Under the pieces are notes generated by a model. It worked only from the letters and a program-made list of their open reading frames with translations, did no database searches and was not told the origin of the DNA. A program made the translations under genes and the position numbers. Shown here piece by piece: positions 1 through 11,282 of a stretch of DNA of 64,000 bases (the first letter of the stretch is position 1; every line of letters starts with the position of its first letter). Origin of the DNA: Azolla caroliniana (lineage: Eukaryota > Polypodiophyta). Where the stretch lies: positions 13,392,001-13,456,000 of the forward strand of contig JBHGNT010000013.1 in the NCBI GenBank assembly GCA_043228905.1, written 5' to 3'.

Positions 1-88
<88 letters not shown>
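1..88. repeat. CA/CT compound microsatellite
   Basis: A short CG run is followed by CA repeats to about position 52 and CT repeats to about 88. It lies directly upstream of the 14-3-3 start codon, so it probably falls in the promoter or 5' UTR. A second pure CT tract lies in intron 1 at about 243-283. Confidence 0.95.
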
Positions 89-92
<4 letters not shown>

Positions 93-152
93 CGGCTTCA
101 TTCTCTGACAGAGAGCCACTACAGCTTCTTGCCTCTTCTTCCCCCCATCGCG

Positions 153-240
153 ATGACGGCCGAGAAGGACAGAGAAACTCAGGTCTATCTAGCAAAGCTC
201 GCCGAACAGGCAGAACGCTATGAAGGTATAAGTAAAAGCT

Positions 241-287
<47 letters not shown>

Positions 288-2783
288 CCTCCCCCTCTCC
301 TTGTTCTTCTTTCGATTTCGTAGATCTTGTCATGTCCCCGTCTCGTTTTTTCCGCATCCCTTTCCGTAATCCTCCATTCCTGCATCTTTCTCCGCAGAGA
401 TGGTGGATTTCATGAAGAATGTGGCCAAGCTTGAAGTGGAGCTTACTGTTGAAGAAAGAAACTTGCTCTCTGTTGGCTACAAGAATGTTATCGGTGCTCG
501 CCGTGCTTCTTGGAGGATATTGTCTTCCATCGAACAGAAAGAAGAGAGCAAAGGAAACGAACAACACGTGAAACAGATCAGGGAGTACAGAAAGAAAGTC
601 GAGGGGGAACTTACTGATATCTGTAATGATATTCTGGCTGTGATAGATCAACATCTTTTACCTTCTTCAAGCTCTGGAGAATTTGCTGTCTTCTATCATA
701 AGATGTATGCTCCATTTTATTCATTTATTGCATTTCTGTGCATGGTTTTTCGCCTTCATCCGAAGATATATGCTCAGATTTGTTTTATCAGAGGATAAAT
801 GTTCGTTTTTACTCATATATATTGTTCAGATTTTCCTGCATTGTAAGTTGTATGTTCCGTTTTTATAGAAATACCATCCTTTTATATTACAAGATGTATG
901 TTGCAGTTGACTTTTAGCATAAGATATATGTTCATTTTTTTGTCGTGTCATAAGATGCAAGGTGATTTTTATAACGTTTGTGCTCATTTTATTGTTGTTA
1001 TAAAGTGCATATTCAATTTCTGTTATCATAAAATGTATGTTTACGTTTTGTTTTAGCTTCGTCTTCTTTACCATAAGATCTGTTCACAAAGTTTTGATAT
1101 TTAGTTGATGGACATTTGGGCAATGATTTTGTATGCCCGATTTGTTTTTGTTACATTGTGACATTCATCCGTACTTTGTTTAGTTTCCGTATTTGGTTCT
1201 TCTTCTTCTTTAACGTGAATGAGATCTGCTCACGAATTTTTGGTATTTACTTCATAGACATATAGACAATGATTTCGTTGCCCAGTTTTTTAGTTATGAT
1301 TGTCTGTGAGGAATGTATACATACCATCGTGGTTGTTTAAGCATAGGTAGTTTCAATGATTTGTTATCCAAGTATACATATTGTAATATCATACAATACA
1401 TACTATACACTTTTATTTTCTCCTTATGTTTCAGTTTCCAAGGTTTGATATCCACATTATAGAGATAATTGCTAATAATGACGGTCCATCCAGACAACTT
1501 ATTTGCTCAAACAGGGATAATGTCAAGGATATGTTATCTGAGTTTTAATATCTTGTGCAATATGAAATAGCCATCTTAATACAGAAAGTTGTCAATGATT
1601 TGTTATCCAAGTTTTGTAATTTCCAGTGATGTTTATTTGTTCTTGATGTGCCTTTCTATTCTTTAATGTTCCAGGAAAGGGGATTATTCCCGATATCTAG
1701 CAGAGTTCAAAACAGGAGATGAAAGGAAAGTGGTTGCAGATCAATCTTTGGCTTCTTACCAGGTAAGCTTCTGATAGTTCACAGTAGTACTACTATCGAG
1801 TATAACGACGTGCTCACAGCATTTGGATGATTAGTCAAGCTAGGGATATCCATTTAAGGTTTCCATATTATTATCACAAGTATTGATGTATCTTCTGAAT
1901 CACTTTTTTTAATTATTTCTGTTTATAGCAATTTGGAGTCCTAGATATACAAGGGTTGAGATATTGGTGCCCCTCCAGAGATTAAAACTAAATAATACTT
2001 TTGATCGTATGTTAAAAAATTGTGAACTTACAATTTATTAAGGTATAGTGCAATGGAGTCTAATATGATCTATGTGAGGATTCTTCAAACATGTAGGAAT
2101 GGATTTTGAGCCTGAAATCTACTAAAACTCTTTTACAGTTTTAGAAAAACTTTAAAAGCATCCATGTTCAAAATTTTTAAGAGAATTTAGATATTGACTA
2201 GCTTTGCATAATTCATATATTTGAGAGAGGGGTTTATGTTTGTATGGATACACTAACCTTGACCCTATTATTGAGTTTGCAGGCTGCATCTAACACAGCA
2301 TCAACGGAATTATCGCCAACACATCCAATCAGGCTTGGCTTAGCATTAAACTTTTCAGTGTTCTATTATGAAATTATCAACTCTCCAGAAAAGTAAGTCT
2401 TAATGTTGTACTGTGAACTTCAAAGAAAGTTAAATATTATTATTTTCCCTTATTGAAGTGAGAGCATTAATTTTTTCTTTTTTTGTAATGTCAGGGCTTG
2501 CCATCTTGCGAAACAAGCTTTTGATGAAGCTATTGCCGAACTTGATTCACTTAGTGAGGAGTCTTATAAAGATAGCACTCTGATTATGCAACTCTTAAGA
2601 GACAATCTCACTCTTTGGACATCAGATTTGCAAGATGATGGAGGTTTGTCAGCTGAAGCACATGCATTTTAACTACTGTATTGTAAGAAGAAAATGCCTG
2701 TGCTTGTGGGGGGGAAATTGATTACTTTCTTTGTTAACATGAATTCAGGTGATGATCAGATCAAAGGTGAAGAAAAGGAGTAA
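153..2783 (+). CDS. 14-3-3 protein (epsilon-type), six exons
   Basis: Phosphoserine/threonine-binding adaptor that acts as a dimer in cytosol and nucleus on kinases, H+-ATPases and transcription factors. Exons by GT-AG sites and unbroken frame: 153-225, 398-704, 1675-1762, 2283-2392, 2495-2643, 2749-2783; total 762 nt, 253 aa. The start [20 protein letters not shown] is the conserved dimer-forming helix. Both family signatures are present: [11 protein letters not shown] in exon 2 and [20 protein letters not shown] in exon 5. The phosphopeptide-pocket Lys and Arg (KNVIGARR) and the Arg-Tyr pair (SRYLAEF) are intact. The acidic C-terminus is short. Five introns suit the epsilon group, because non-epsilon plant genes usually have about three. 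Residues at each junction match the family, so the gene looks functional. The isoform is not assigned. Confidence 0.96.
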
Positions 2784-5316
2784 TGTTACCTTTTCAGATC
2801 TCTATATCAAGGCAAGATAATACAATTGAGCTACTTGAGTTATGGTAGGACTATAATAAATGCCTTTTTGTTTTTGATTTACCTACTTCATACATCAGCG
2901 ACATCCTTTGATTTTCGGCATTTGTTTTGTGTGCTCTAAGATTGTTAGCATCTAATCATGCGTTTTACATTAATGTAATTAGGAGGGTCATACTATTGAT
3001 TCAGCAAAGTTGTATTGCTGTTTTGAGGTCACATGATTATGTAGTTGCTTCAGTTAGTCTGTTGCCGCCTTCTTTAATTCAGGCTGTTGCTAAGAATGTC
3101 GTAATACATTTCCATTTTCCTTCCATACTTTGTATTGCCTCAATTATGTGTTAAGTTCAAAGCCAATATTTTAATTTCGTTTATTGAGTGTTTTGAAATA
3201 ATTTGATTGAAATGATGAATGTCCGAGCTCATGCATGGTAGAGCAAAAAACTTTCTCAAGCTCATACATGGTAGAGCAATTTTTTATTACAAAAACCATA
3301 GTATGAACCATACGTGCATTCGAAACATTCGCGAATGTTTTAATCAATTGAGTATGGGAAACACCCTCGAAGAATGGTAAATACTATACTTTTGGATTAA
3401 CTATTTATTATGAGGTAAATAAACCTAAAAAAAGGAAAAAAAACACAAGAATGTGTAAATAACATTTGCATTCATTTTCGAACGTAGGAAAACAAATGTT
3501 ATGCTAGACGAACACGAATTTTATGTACTATGATAAAAACATTGCATGTTGTCTTTAATTGAGTTCGAACTACTAGTTCAACTCATTGCCTGTAGCAATG
3601 AATGCAATGAATGTAAATAAATGTCAGGGTGCTTCCTGTGTTTAGGACTCTGTTACTCCCCTTTTCTGAGTTTCATAAAAATAAAATAGGATGATTGCTC
3701 ATCTCTTCTGTTAATTAGTGGTTTCCAATTTTTTTAATGACATATATTAGGTATTGGTGACAAAGAAAACGCTCATTGTTATTCACTGGTTTTGTTGAAA
3801 TGGAATGTATTCTCTTTGTATTCTTATTGTAGTTTCATTTTTTAAAGATGTTTAAATTAGCTATGTATGCGTTGGCTTGCACTAACTAATACATCCCAAG
3901 TATTAATGTTTATGAAAAACATCAATGCATGCTTTATCAACTGAGCTTACTGAGGCAATTACAGTTGGTCAATTTCTCTTTCAGCATGATCAGTCAGCTA
4001 AACTGGATATTTGCACCTATTTTAACACCTGCAATTGGTATCAGGATAGGGATTTGTTTTTACCATCAATGTCTAATGAGATAATAGGCACAATAAAAAT
4101 TTGCTTTTATCAATTTAGGTTCTGCTATACAGTTTACTAGTGATTCTAGTTTGTAGGGAAGAAAATCTGGGATTTGAATTGCCCATCAGTTTTAATACCC
4201 TGTGTGTTTGTTAAATGTGTCCAAATTAATTTGGTTAAGGTTAAGTATTAGTAGATATTCTCAATGTGTCCTCATATTGGATGTCTATATGTTGTAACTT
4301 ACAGAAGCTGAATATTTGGTTTCACTGCTCTAAATATATCTTTGATAGATCTAAGATGAGTTAAAGTTGGAAAATAGGTGATCAGAAAGCAACCTCTAAT
4401 GTTAACACCTTAGTTATCTGATTCTTATGTGTTTATTATAGAAAGCATCTCGGTAGTAGAATTATGCAATGCTGTTACTAATTGGAAATTTACTTCTAAA
4501 TTCTTGGTAACTGCAGAATTATTGCTTATGAGATATTAGAAGTTTAGAAATTCCAATTTCAATAATATTATAGGAAGCTCCTATAGTGTAGGTTCACAAT
4601 GGATGCATTGATTGTGTGTGCTTGCAAATTTGACTACATTTCAATATTTAGGACTTCTATGGACTATATTCATATTGGTTTGATTGCTTCAGTTTCAACG
4701 TTTGATTCCAAATTTTAAGCTAGGTTCCTAGGAGCTTGGTTCTGATTGAGTGCTGAGAAATTTGCATTTGCATTTTGTGATGTGAAAATGGAATCTATAT
4801 ATGGATACTTTTTATGATATTCCTATGCTTATATATTGAAAAGCGAAAAGCGAAAATTTATAAATATGCAATGATTTGAAATATCCTTGTGACTACCAAA
4901 TGGGATAATATGAATCAAGAGGATAATATTAATGAGTGAACTACTGAGCAATACACTGAATGCATGGCACAAATATTTTCGAAAATGCCCCTAGAGTTTC
5001 AAATTTAGTTTAGTACTAGAGCTAAAAGTAGGGCACATGATTGAGAGAAGATTGTGGGAAATTTGGAGGATATTCTCAGAAGTCTTTTTAAAAGGGTAGG
5101 GGCATCATGTTGGCTTGCTTATGTTCTTTATTTGTTGCGTGCCCACGAATTGATTTCGGCCATGTTTGTATGTGAATATGTAAAAATGCTGAAGACTTGA
5201 CTAGGTGGTGGGGAAGTGTAAATAAAAAACCTACACTTTCTTCGTTTGAATGTGAGCAGGCCACCCACCCATAAAAAAAAGCTCCTCATAGCAATAGTGT
5301 GGAGGAAACATAACAT
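2784..5316. other. 14-3-3 3' UTR and AT-rich intergenic DNA
   Basis: The first few hundred bases are probably the 14-3-3 3' UTR; an AATAAA-like signal is near 2852. The rest is AT-rich with no convincing coding signal. A small direct duplication (GAGCTCATGCATGGTAGAGCA and a close copy) lies near 3225-3280. The short ORFs at 2927-3154 and 3925-4140 show no family features. Confidence 0.6.
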
Positions 5317-5328
5317 CTATATAAGTAG
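5317..5328 (+). promoter_or_regulatory. TATA box of lipid-transfer-like gene
   Basis: CTATATAAGTAG lies 67 bases before the ATG at 5395, which leaves room for a short leader of about 35-45 nt. The placement fits an ordinary plant core promoter. No other element is claimed. Confidence 0.6.
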
Positions 5329-5394
5329 AGAGAAAAAGAAGAACAAAGGGGTGCCCCTACAAAAAAAGAATTGCATTTCATAAAGCATCTAAGC

Positions 5395-5925
5395 ATGGCA
5401 TTGCCCTTAACCACAACGCTTCTCTTTGCCTTGTTCATCATTGTGGGCCTGAGCCTAATGAGTGGTGCCTGGGGCTCGCATGCCATGTCACGCGAGTACT
5501 ACGGCCTGTCCACATTAGATAGGCCGCGTGACGAGGTTGCCTCCCAGCCCACAGCTCCTTTTAGCTCCATCCATTCAGCTGGCCCCATGGTAGTGGGGCC
5601 CCCCACCAACCTTATCCCGGTCATCGGAGGAGGCCTCGTGAATAACGGGAACGGAGGAAATTGCAACCCGGCCGCGCTCGTGCAACGTATCCGTCCCTTT
5701 TGCGGGACATACCTCGCGCCGTCCCCTGTCCCCGTCGTCCGCCCGTCCCTTGCTTGTTGCCGTACCCTCTCCACCGTCAACCTCACATGCTTTTGTGATG
5801 ATGTCGTGTTCGGCAATGGCTTGCCGAATGTTGACCAGTCCAAGGCTTCGGACGTATACCAGGCTTGCACCTTCGCGAACCCTAATTTTCCCGTGTGCGT
5901 AAACTCCATTCTTCGTAAGCCCTAG
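5395..5925 (+). CDS. Eight-cysteine lipid-transfer-like secreted protein (long form)
   Basis: Single-exon ORF, 176 aa. The ATG at 5395 follows the TATA box; the in-frame TTG at 5371 is not a plant start. Residues 1-26 form a hydrophobic signal peptide (TTTLLFALFIIVGLSLMSGA). A low-complexity Ser/Pro/Gly linker of about 60 residues precedes an eight-cysteine domain with order C-x12-C-x17-CC-x9-CFC-x23-C-x9-C. This is the nsLTP/2S-albumin disulfide pattern that forms a helical, lipid-holding cavity. The protein is probably exported to the apoplast or wall. The extra linker and the Pro-rich second loop make it longer than classical nsLTPs (about 90-120 aa). Coding sequence is strikingly GC-rich against AT-rich flanks. 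The ligand and exact subfamily are unknown; a hybrid proline-rich protein is the main alternative. Confidence 0.85.
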   Translation: MALPLTTTLLFALFIIVGLSLMSGAWGSHAMSREYYGLSTLDRPRDEVASQPTAPFSSIHSAGPMVVGPPTNLIPVIGGGLVNNGNGGNCNPAALVQRIRPFCGTYLAPSPVPVVRPSLACCRTLSTVNLTCFCDDVVFGNGLPNVDQSKASDVYQACTFANPNFPVCVNSILRKP

Positions 5926-6638
5926 GGGGAAAAAAATGTGACACTCTTATGTCTCCCTTATCCTTGGTTGCTATTTTATATAGGTTTTCACTTTACTACT
6001 TGTACCTTTTTCGCACTTTTATACCCAATGTCAATAAGTATATTGTATTACAATGATGATTTGGGCCCGTAGAAACAATATATCTACCCGTGATGGGTTC
6101 CATAAGTCAATTGATTTGGATGGATATCATAGTGGACAACTTGGTCTCATGGGTTCCTTAAGTCAATTGATTTGGGAGGATGTTATAGTGGACAATTGCT
6201 CTCATAAGTCAATCAATTTGGCCTCACATTGACGTTAATAGAATTGTCTTTTTTGCTTCATTGTGAAAACACATAATTATTATTTATATCAATAAATGTG
6301 TTTGACAACACTACAATGGTACCACACCACAAATATGAGTGGTATTACTACTACTTGGGTAGTGGGACATGTCGAATCACCAATAGGCAAGTCGAGCACT
6401 CCATATACCGAGTCAAGAATTTTGACTCTACTCCAACTTTCCAAACTTTCTTTGTTTCCATATCTCTCTCTCTCTCCATAAAAATTGAGAGAACCTAAGT
6501 TCAATCCACGCCATGGGCTAAGCCCCATCTCATAGATCATTGATCTGCCATAGACGTTAAACAAATGTTTATTAAATCTATCGTGCACTCAAAATGATCC
6601 TCTCAAAACTCAAATGTTCTCCATTATTCATACCTTCA
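5926..6638. other. 3' flank of LTP-like gene with short tandem repeat
   Basis: Probable 3' UTR followed by non-coding DNA. At about 6090-6230 a unit of 65-70 bases (GGGTTCC..AAGTCAATTGATTTGG..ATAGTGGACAA) occurs about 2.5 times. A CT run is at 6463-6477. Nothing else is recognised. Confidence 0.6.
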
Positions 6639-7296
6639 TATCAAATTCTTTATTATCTATGTAGGGTGGTGTTGCATTGTCTTCCTAATTTGGCCACTTT
6701 GAAATTAATGCAACCCAAATGCATGAATTTTGGCCATGGATCAAGTTCATGGAACGTCAACCCACCTGCACTAATCATGAACAAGGCTTTTCTAGCAACA
6801 TACTCCCACACAATGTTCTCATCCATTTTCAAATAAGTAAATGAGATAATATTCATAGTATATCTTAATATTGTGGTGTGCATGTGTGTGCCTTTGTGCC
6901 ACCCTTTTAGCACAACCTTTTTAGGATGCATGTACCTAAGCCGACCCACCCTTTTAGCATTGGAACGGATAATCAAACCGATTACATGATTTGAAGGGTG
7001 TGCTAAAAGGGTGGCACAAAGGCACACATGCACACCACAATATTAAGACATTTTTCTATCAAATTCTTTATTATCTATGTAGGGTGGTGTTGCATTGTCT
7101 TCCTAATTTGGCCACTTTGAAATTAATGCAACCCAAATGCATGAATTTTGGCCATGGATCAAGTTCGTGGAATGTCAACCCATCTACACTTATCATGAAC
7201 AAGGCTTTTCTAGCAACATACACCACACAATGTTCTCATCCATTTTCAAATAAGTAAATAAGATATTATTCATAGCATACCTTAATATCAAGACAT
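6639..7296. repeat. Two-copy direct duplication split by a MITE
   Basis: A block of about 225 bases starting TCAAATTCTTTATTATC occurs at about 6639-6866 and again at about 7057-7296 with only scattered differences. The first copy ends in the inverted-repeat element described separately; the second keeps the uninterrupted junction CCTTAATATCAAGACA. The short ORFs within both copies are parallel because of the duplication and show no known domain. Confidence 0.85.
6866..7046. mobile_element. MITE with about 50-bp terminal inverted repeats
   Basis: The left arm TTGTGGTGTGCATGTGTG (from about 6871) is matched on the opposite strand by the right arm ending CATGCACACCACAATATT. The arms pair over about 50 bases with a 2-base indel. 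The interior is about 80 bases and has no ORF, so this is non-autonomous. The empty site in the neighbouring duplicate (near 7290) shows that the flanking AATAT was duplicated, although exact ends are ambiguous because AATATT is palindromic. Superfamily is not assigned. Confidence 0.8.
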
Positions 7297-7644
7297 TTTT
7301 CTATTCATATATGATCAAGGAGTGCTATTTCTATTCTATCTCTAGTAGCATGGAAACTTCATCATGCAAGTTACAAACTTGTGCATGTGCACGTGCATGC
7401 GTGTGTTTGCATCATGCATGTGTATGTGGATAGGAACAAATAACCAATGACAAGTTCTACTTCCCAAAAAGTGATTAGTGGTGTAAATTTCTTACTAGGT
7501 GCGAGTACTAGTATTATCATGTGTGGTTTTTTGTATATGTCCAATTATATGGCATTGACATTTAAAAGTTTTCTTGTACCGTAAGAAATAGGGAAGATAT
7601 ATGATTTCCTAGCATCAAACATACTAGGTGACAAAGCCATCAAT
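7297..7644. other. AT-rich spacer, no recognised feature
   Basis: Contains short GTGCATGTG-type runs near 7380-7430. No coding signal, inverted repeat or transposon relic was recognised. Confidence 0.5.
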
Positions 7645-8945
7645 ATCATCCTTGAAACACCATGGCAAAAATCTTGGACTAGATCCATACTTAGCATTAG
7701 GCCTCCACGAAAGGATTGTTATAAAAATATTTAAAAAAAGACACAAATGAGATATTTCTCTTTGAATTCATAGTTTGGAAAAAAGGAAACTTTTAATATT
7801 GTCTTCTTATTGAAATCTTAGTTTCCTTGGTAATATGAGGAGAAACACCTAACCATAAAATGAGAAACATGAAAAATTCTTTTTGCTAACAATTGGACAT
7901 CATCTTTTTAACTTTATCTAACTTTAATGTTCATTGAACCAAAACAAAACGTATAAACATATGTACTCATATCATCCTTGAAACACCATGGCAAAAGTCT
8001 TGGACTAGATCCATACTTAGCATTAGGCCTCCACGAAAGGATTGTTATAAAAATATAAAAAAAAAGACACAAATGAGATACTTCTCTTTGAATTCATAGT
8101 TGGAAAAAAGGAAACTTTTAATATTGTCTTCTAATTGAAATCTTAGTTTCCTTGGTAATATGAGGAGAAACACCTAACCATAAAATGAGAAAGATTAGAA
8201 ATTCTTTTTGCCAACCATGGGACATCATCTTTCTAACTTTATCTAACTTTAATGTTCATTGAACCAAAACAAAACGTGTAAACATATGTACTCATATCAT
8301 CCTTGAAACACCATGGCAAAAGTCTTGGACTAGATCCATACTTAGCATTAGGCCTCCACGAAAGGATTGTTATAAAAATATAAAAAAAGAGACACAAATG
8401 AGATATTTCTCTTTGAATTCATAGTTGGAAAAAAGGAAACTTTTAATATTGTCTTCTAGTTGAAATCTTAGTTTCCTTGGTAATATGAGGAGAAACACCT
8501 AACCATAAAATGAGAAATATGAAAAATTCTTTTTGCTAACCATGGGACATCATCTTTTTAACTTTATCTAACTTTAATGTTAATTGAACCAAAACAAAAC
8601 GTGTAAACATATGTACTCATATCATCCTTGAAACACCATGGCAAAAGTCTTGGGCTAGATCCATACTTAGCATTAGGCCTCCACGAAAGGATTGTTATAA
8701 AAATATAAAAAAAAAGACACAAATGAGATATTTCTCTTTGAATTCATAGTTGGAAAAAAGGAAACTTTTAATATTGTCTTCTAGTTGAAATCTTAGTTTC
8801 CTTGGTAATATGAGGAGAAACACCTAACCATAAAATGAGAAATATGAAAAATTCTTTTTGCTAACCATGGGACATCATCTTTTTAACTTTATCTAACTTT
8901 AATGTTCATTGAACCAAAACAAAACGTGTAAACATATGTACTCAT
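7645..8945. repeat. Four-copy 325-bp tandem array
   Basis: Units begin ATCATCCTTGAAACACCATG at 7645, 7971, 8296 and 8621 and are 326, 325, 325 and 325 bases long. Units 2-4 are nearly identical, differing by isolated substitutions and A-run length; unit 1 is slightly more diverged. There is no long ORF. The last unit ends abruptly at CTCAT before unrelated LINE-derived sequence. It looks like a small satellite seed or local unequal-crossover array. Confidence 0.95.
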
Positions 8946-9857
8946 AAAAAACACATGGTTATGTAAGGTCAGTTGGAACCCTTTGCAATGGATGTGGCAC
9001 GATCCTTATGTGGGCCAAGGAAGCAAAACCATCCCCTTCTACCAAGTTACAACCAGATTGGGTTGACACAATCCTAGCTGCTCAAACCAACATATCATGT
9101 TCCCCATACAATTATTATCCAGTTTTGGCATCAATTATGGAAACAACAAAACACTAAGCGAATTACCACATTCCAATGGCTATTAATACATAGGTTGCTA
9201 CTGGTTGGAGTATGGCAACGTGAGATCCTTCATTCTCCTAATTGTGTAGCGTACCCCAATGCAACAAAATCAATCCGACACGCTCTATGGGACTGCCTAG
9301 AGACCCATTGAATATGGTGGGGGTTAGCCACCTATTACAATTATTCTAGGTACAAGGCACAATCAAGTGGGGGAATGTATGATGGTTATCATAGCATGAT
9401 GAACATCAAAAGGACGAGATGATGTTGGTAATAAAGGTACAAGATATCTTGTTTTCCACCACCGATAATATCCACTCAACTCTTATCAATCCCTAAGCTC
9501 AAGTCATGTTAGAATTGGTCAACCCAACAACGCTATGGATTCTATAGAAACAATGTTGTACTAAGGCGGGTCTTCACCAATCAAACCATGCATCAATTGA
9601 GAATGGAGTGAAGTTGATATAGAGTGAACTTGTAGCCATGCCAAAGAGCCAATACAATGGGATCACAGGCGGACTAATAGAGCCAAATGACAACGATTGG
9701 CCTTCATCCAACAATGTTCATCCTCTCCTTTTCTTGAGTCAATGGACCTCCACATAAGATGAAACTATTGCGTCCCTACAGGGATTCGTATATAACATTC
9801 TTAGCTGTAAAATTTTATAACTAATGGAAGGAGTTTTGGTTTTGGAAAAAAAAAACG
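8946..9857 (+). pseudogene. LINE 3' end relic (zf-RVT region and A-tail)
   Basis: Translation around 9171-9325 reads FQWLLIHRLLLVGVWQR followed by SIRHALWDCLETH, a stop, then WWG. This matches the zinc-binding region found downstream of the reverse transcriptase in plant LINEs (FLWLL..H..L..., then hALWdCp). Some Cys positions are lost and stops interrupt it. A run of ten A at 9846-9855 is a plausible poly(A) tail of the insertion. The reverse-transcriptase core is absent, so the copy is dead. No clear target-site duplication was found. Confidence 0.6.
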
Positions 9858-10667
9858 TGTGAAGAGCCAAGGCTCCTTATTGTTTATATTGTATGTTCAC
9901 TAGGAACATTCAATAATATTGAAAAATGGCAATGGTCTCTTTAAACATTGTTTGTTGATGTGTGACTAAATATAACTCTTGCTAGCCAATGTCCTTATTG
10001 TTTATATTGTATGTTCACTAGCAATAGTTTGAACTTTGCTGATATGCAACTAAATGTAGCTCTTTCTACACAGAAATATGTTTGTCAAAGAATGGAATTA
10101 TTCTTCAAGTCACTAACTTGATGGTGTGTACAATACTAAAATAATGGTGTAATTTCAAACATGTTTTATGTCCTTTTATGTCATTACATGTGCATTTACT
10201 ATTAGAATTGTGGTATGGCTAGTTGGCTTGGTTAGTACTAGTGTGGTTGCAATCAATATCTCATTTTTAAACAAAAAGTGAAGCCCATTTTACTCAAATA
10301 TCCTAACTACAATAATATGTTTGAAAAACAAGAATATGAGGGTTGGAAAGGAAATCACTAGGGCAATATAAATAGCTGCCTCATAAAAGAGATATATTAC
10401 CAACCTACCCTTGGTAGTTCTAGAAATATTAATATTAATGAACCCCGAATTTGTTTGGAATTGTTGGGGTTCATAACCAAGAGTGTAGAATTGTGATCCT
10501 TGTTGAAACAAAAGCTCACTAAATAGACATAAAATTAGTTATCAGAAGCTTTAGGTTCCTAGGAGTTCAAAATGTTTTAACGCATGATTATAGAACTCAT
10601 AAACTAAAATTTAAAATAATTATAGTTAGATTATCACAGCAAGAACCCGTTTCAACTTTACAAGTTT
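9858..10667. other. Non-coding spacer with local duplication
   Basis: At about 9865-10070 a unit containing CCTTATTGTTTATATTGTAT..GTTCACTAG..AACT occurs twice, about 125 bases apart. The minus-strand ORF at 10290-10511 shows no family signature. Nothing else is recognised. Confidence 0.5.
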
Positions 10668-11115
10668 TGTTGAGAATCAAGCTTAACATAGTGCAACGTG
10701 TGAACACACCTTTTGAGAATCTATGATTACTCAAAGGTCAAGAGTCACACCACTACTCTCTACACATTAACTATATGTCATAGAATCATATTCTATGACA
10801 CATAACTAATGAGTTACATATTCCCCATGCCTATGAGTCTTCACATTCCCCAAGAGAGAGAGTGGTTGTTGTAAGTTAATGAAGAGAGAGGGTGACTCTA
10901 TATAAAGCACCCTACTCATACTTTATACTAAGTCGGTTGCGACTCCTTATTATGTTACATTTTGTAACTCTTATTCTACTTGTAAAATATACACCTTCTT
11001 GAGTATTCCTTTTTCTATCTATATTGTGTTCTCTCATCTCTCCTCTAATTCCTCTCACACATACACATAACACACATCTCTTCCGCTACACAAGAATCAT
11101 ACCCGATTCTTTACA
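10668..11115 (+). mobile_element. 5' LTR of degenerate copia element
   Basis: Begins TGTTGAGAATC and ends GATTCTTTACA, imperfect inverted termini of TG...CA type, and is directly followed by a methionine-tRNA primer-binding site. It contains a TATA box (CTATATAAAG near 10907) and a CT-rich 3' part, as expected for a U3-R-U5 unit. No matching 3' LTR is present in the window, so age and duplication cannot be read. Confidence 0.8.
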
Positions 11116-11127
11116 TGGTATCAGAGC
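11116..11127 (+). other. Primer-binding site (initiator tRNA-Met)
   Basis: TGGTATCAGAGC directly abuts the LTR end. This is the standard complement of the 3' end of plant initiator tRNA-Met used by copia elements. Confidence 0.85.
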
Positions 11128-11282
11128 GATTTGGTAGCTCGATCTAGCCCACTTGTCTCATCGTGATTGTGTGTTGTGCTCTATGCAGACGTTCAAGAAG
11201 AACCGGCTCATCGCTATCGTAGTACCACTACATAGTTCATGTTCGAGAGAGAAGGAAAAGAAGAAATGAAGCTTAATCAACA

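Noticed and set aside
6594-7257. Two similar ORFs (MILSKLKCSPL.. and MKGVLKGWHKG..) 400 bases apart
   Set aside because: Similarity is explained by the underlying 225-bp duplication; frames are short and carry no domain.
7645-8945. Regular repeats considered as a CRISPR-like array
   Set aside because: Contiguous 325-bp units with no unique spacers, in a plant nuclear context; this is a tandem satellite-type array.
10290-10511. Minus-strand ORF of 73 aa with a hydrophobic end
   Set aside because: No family motif, promoter or conservation evidence; AT-rich spacer.
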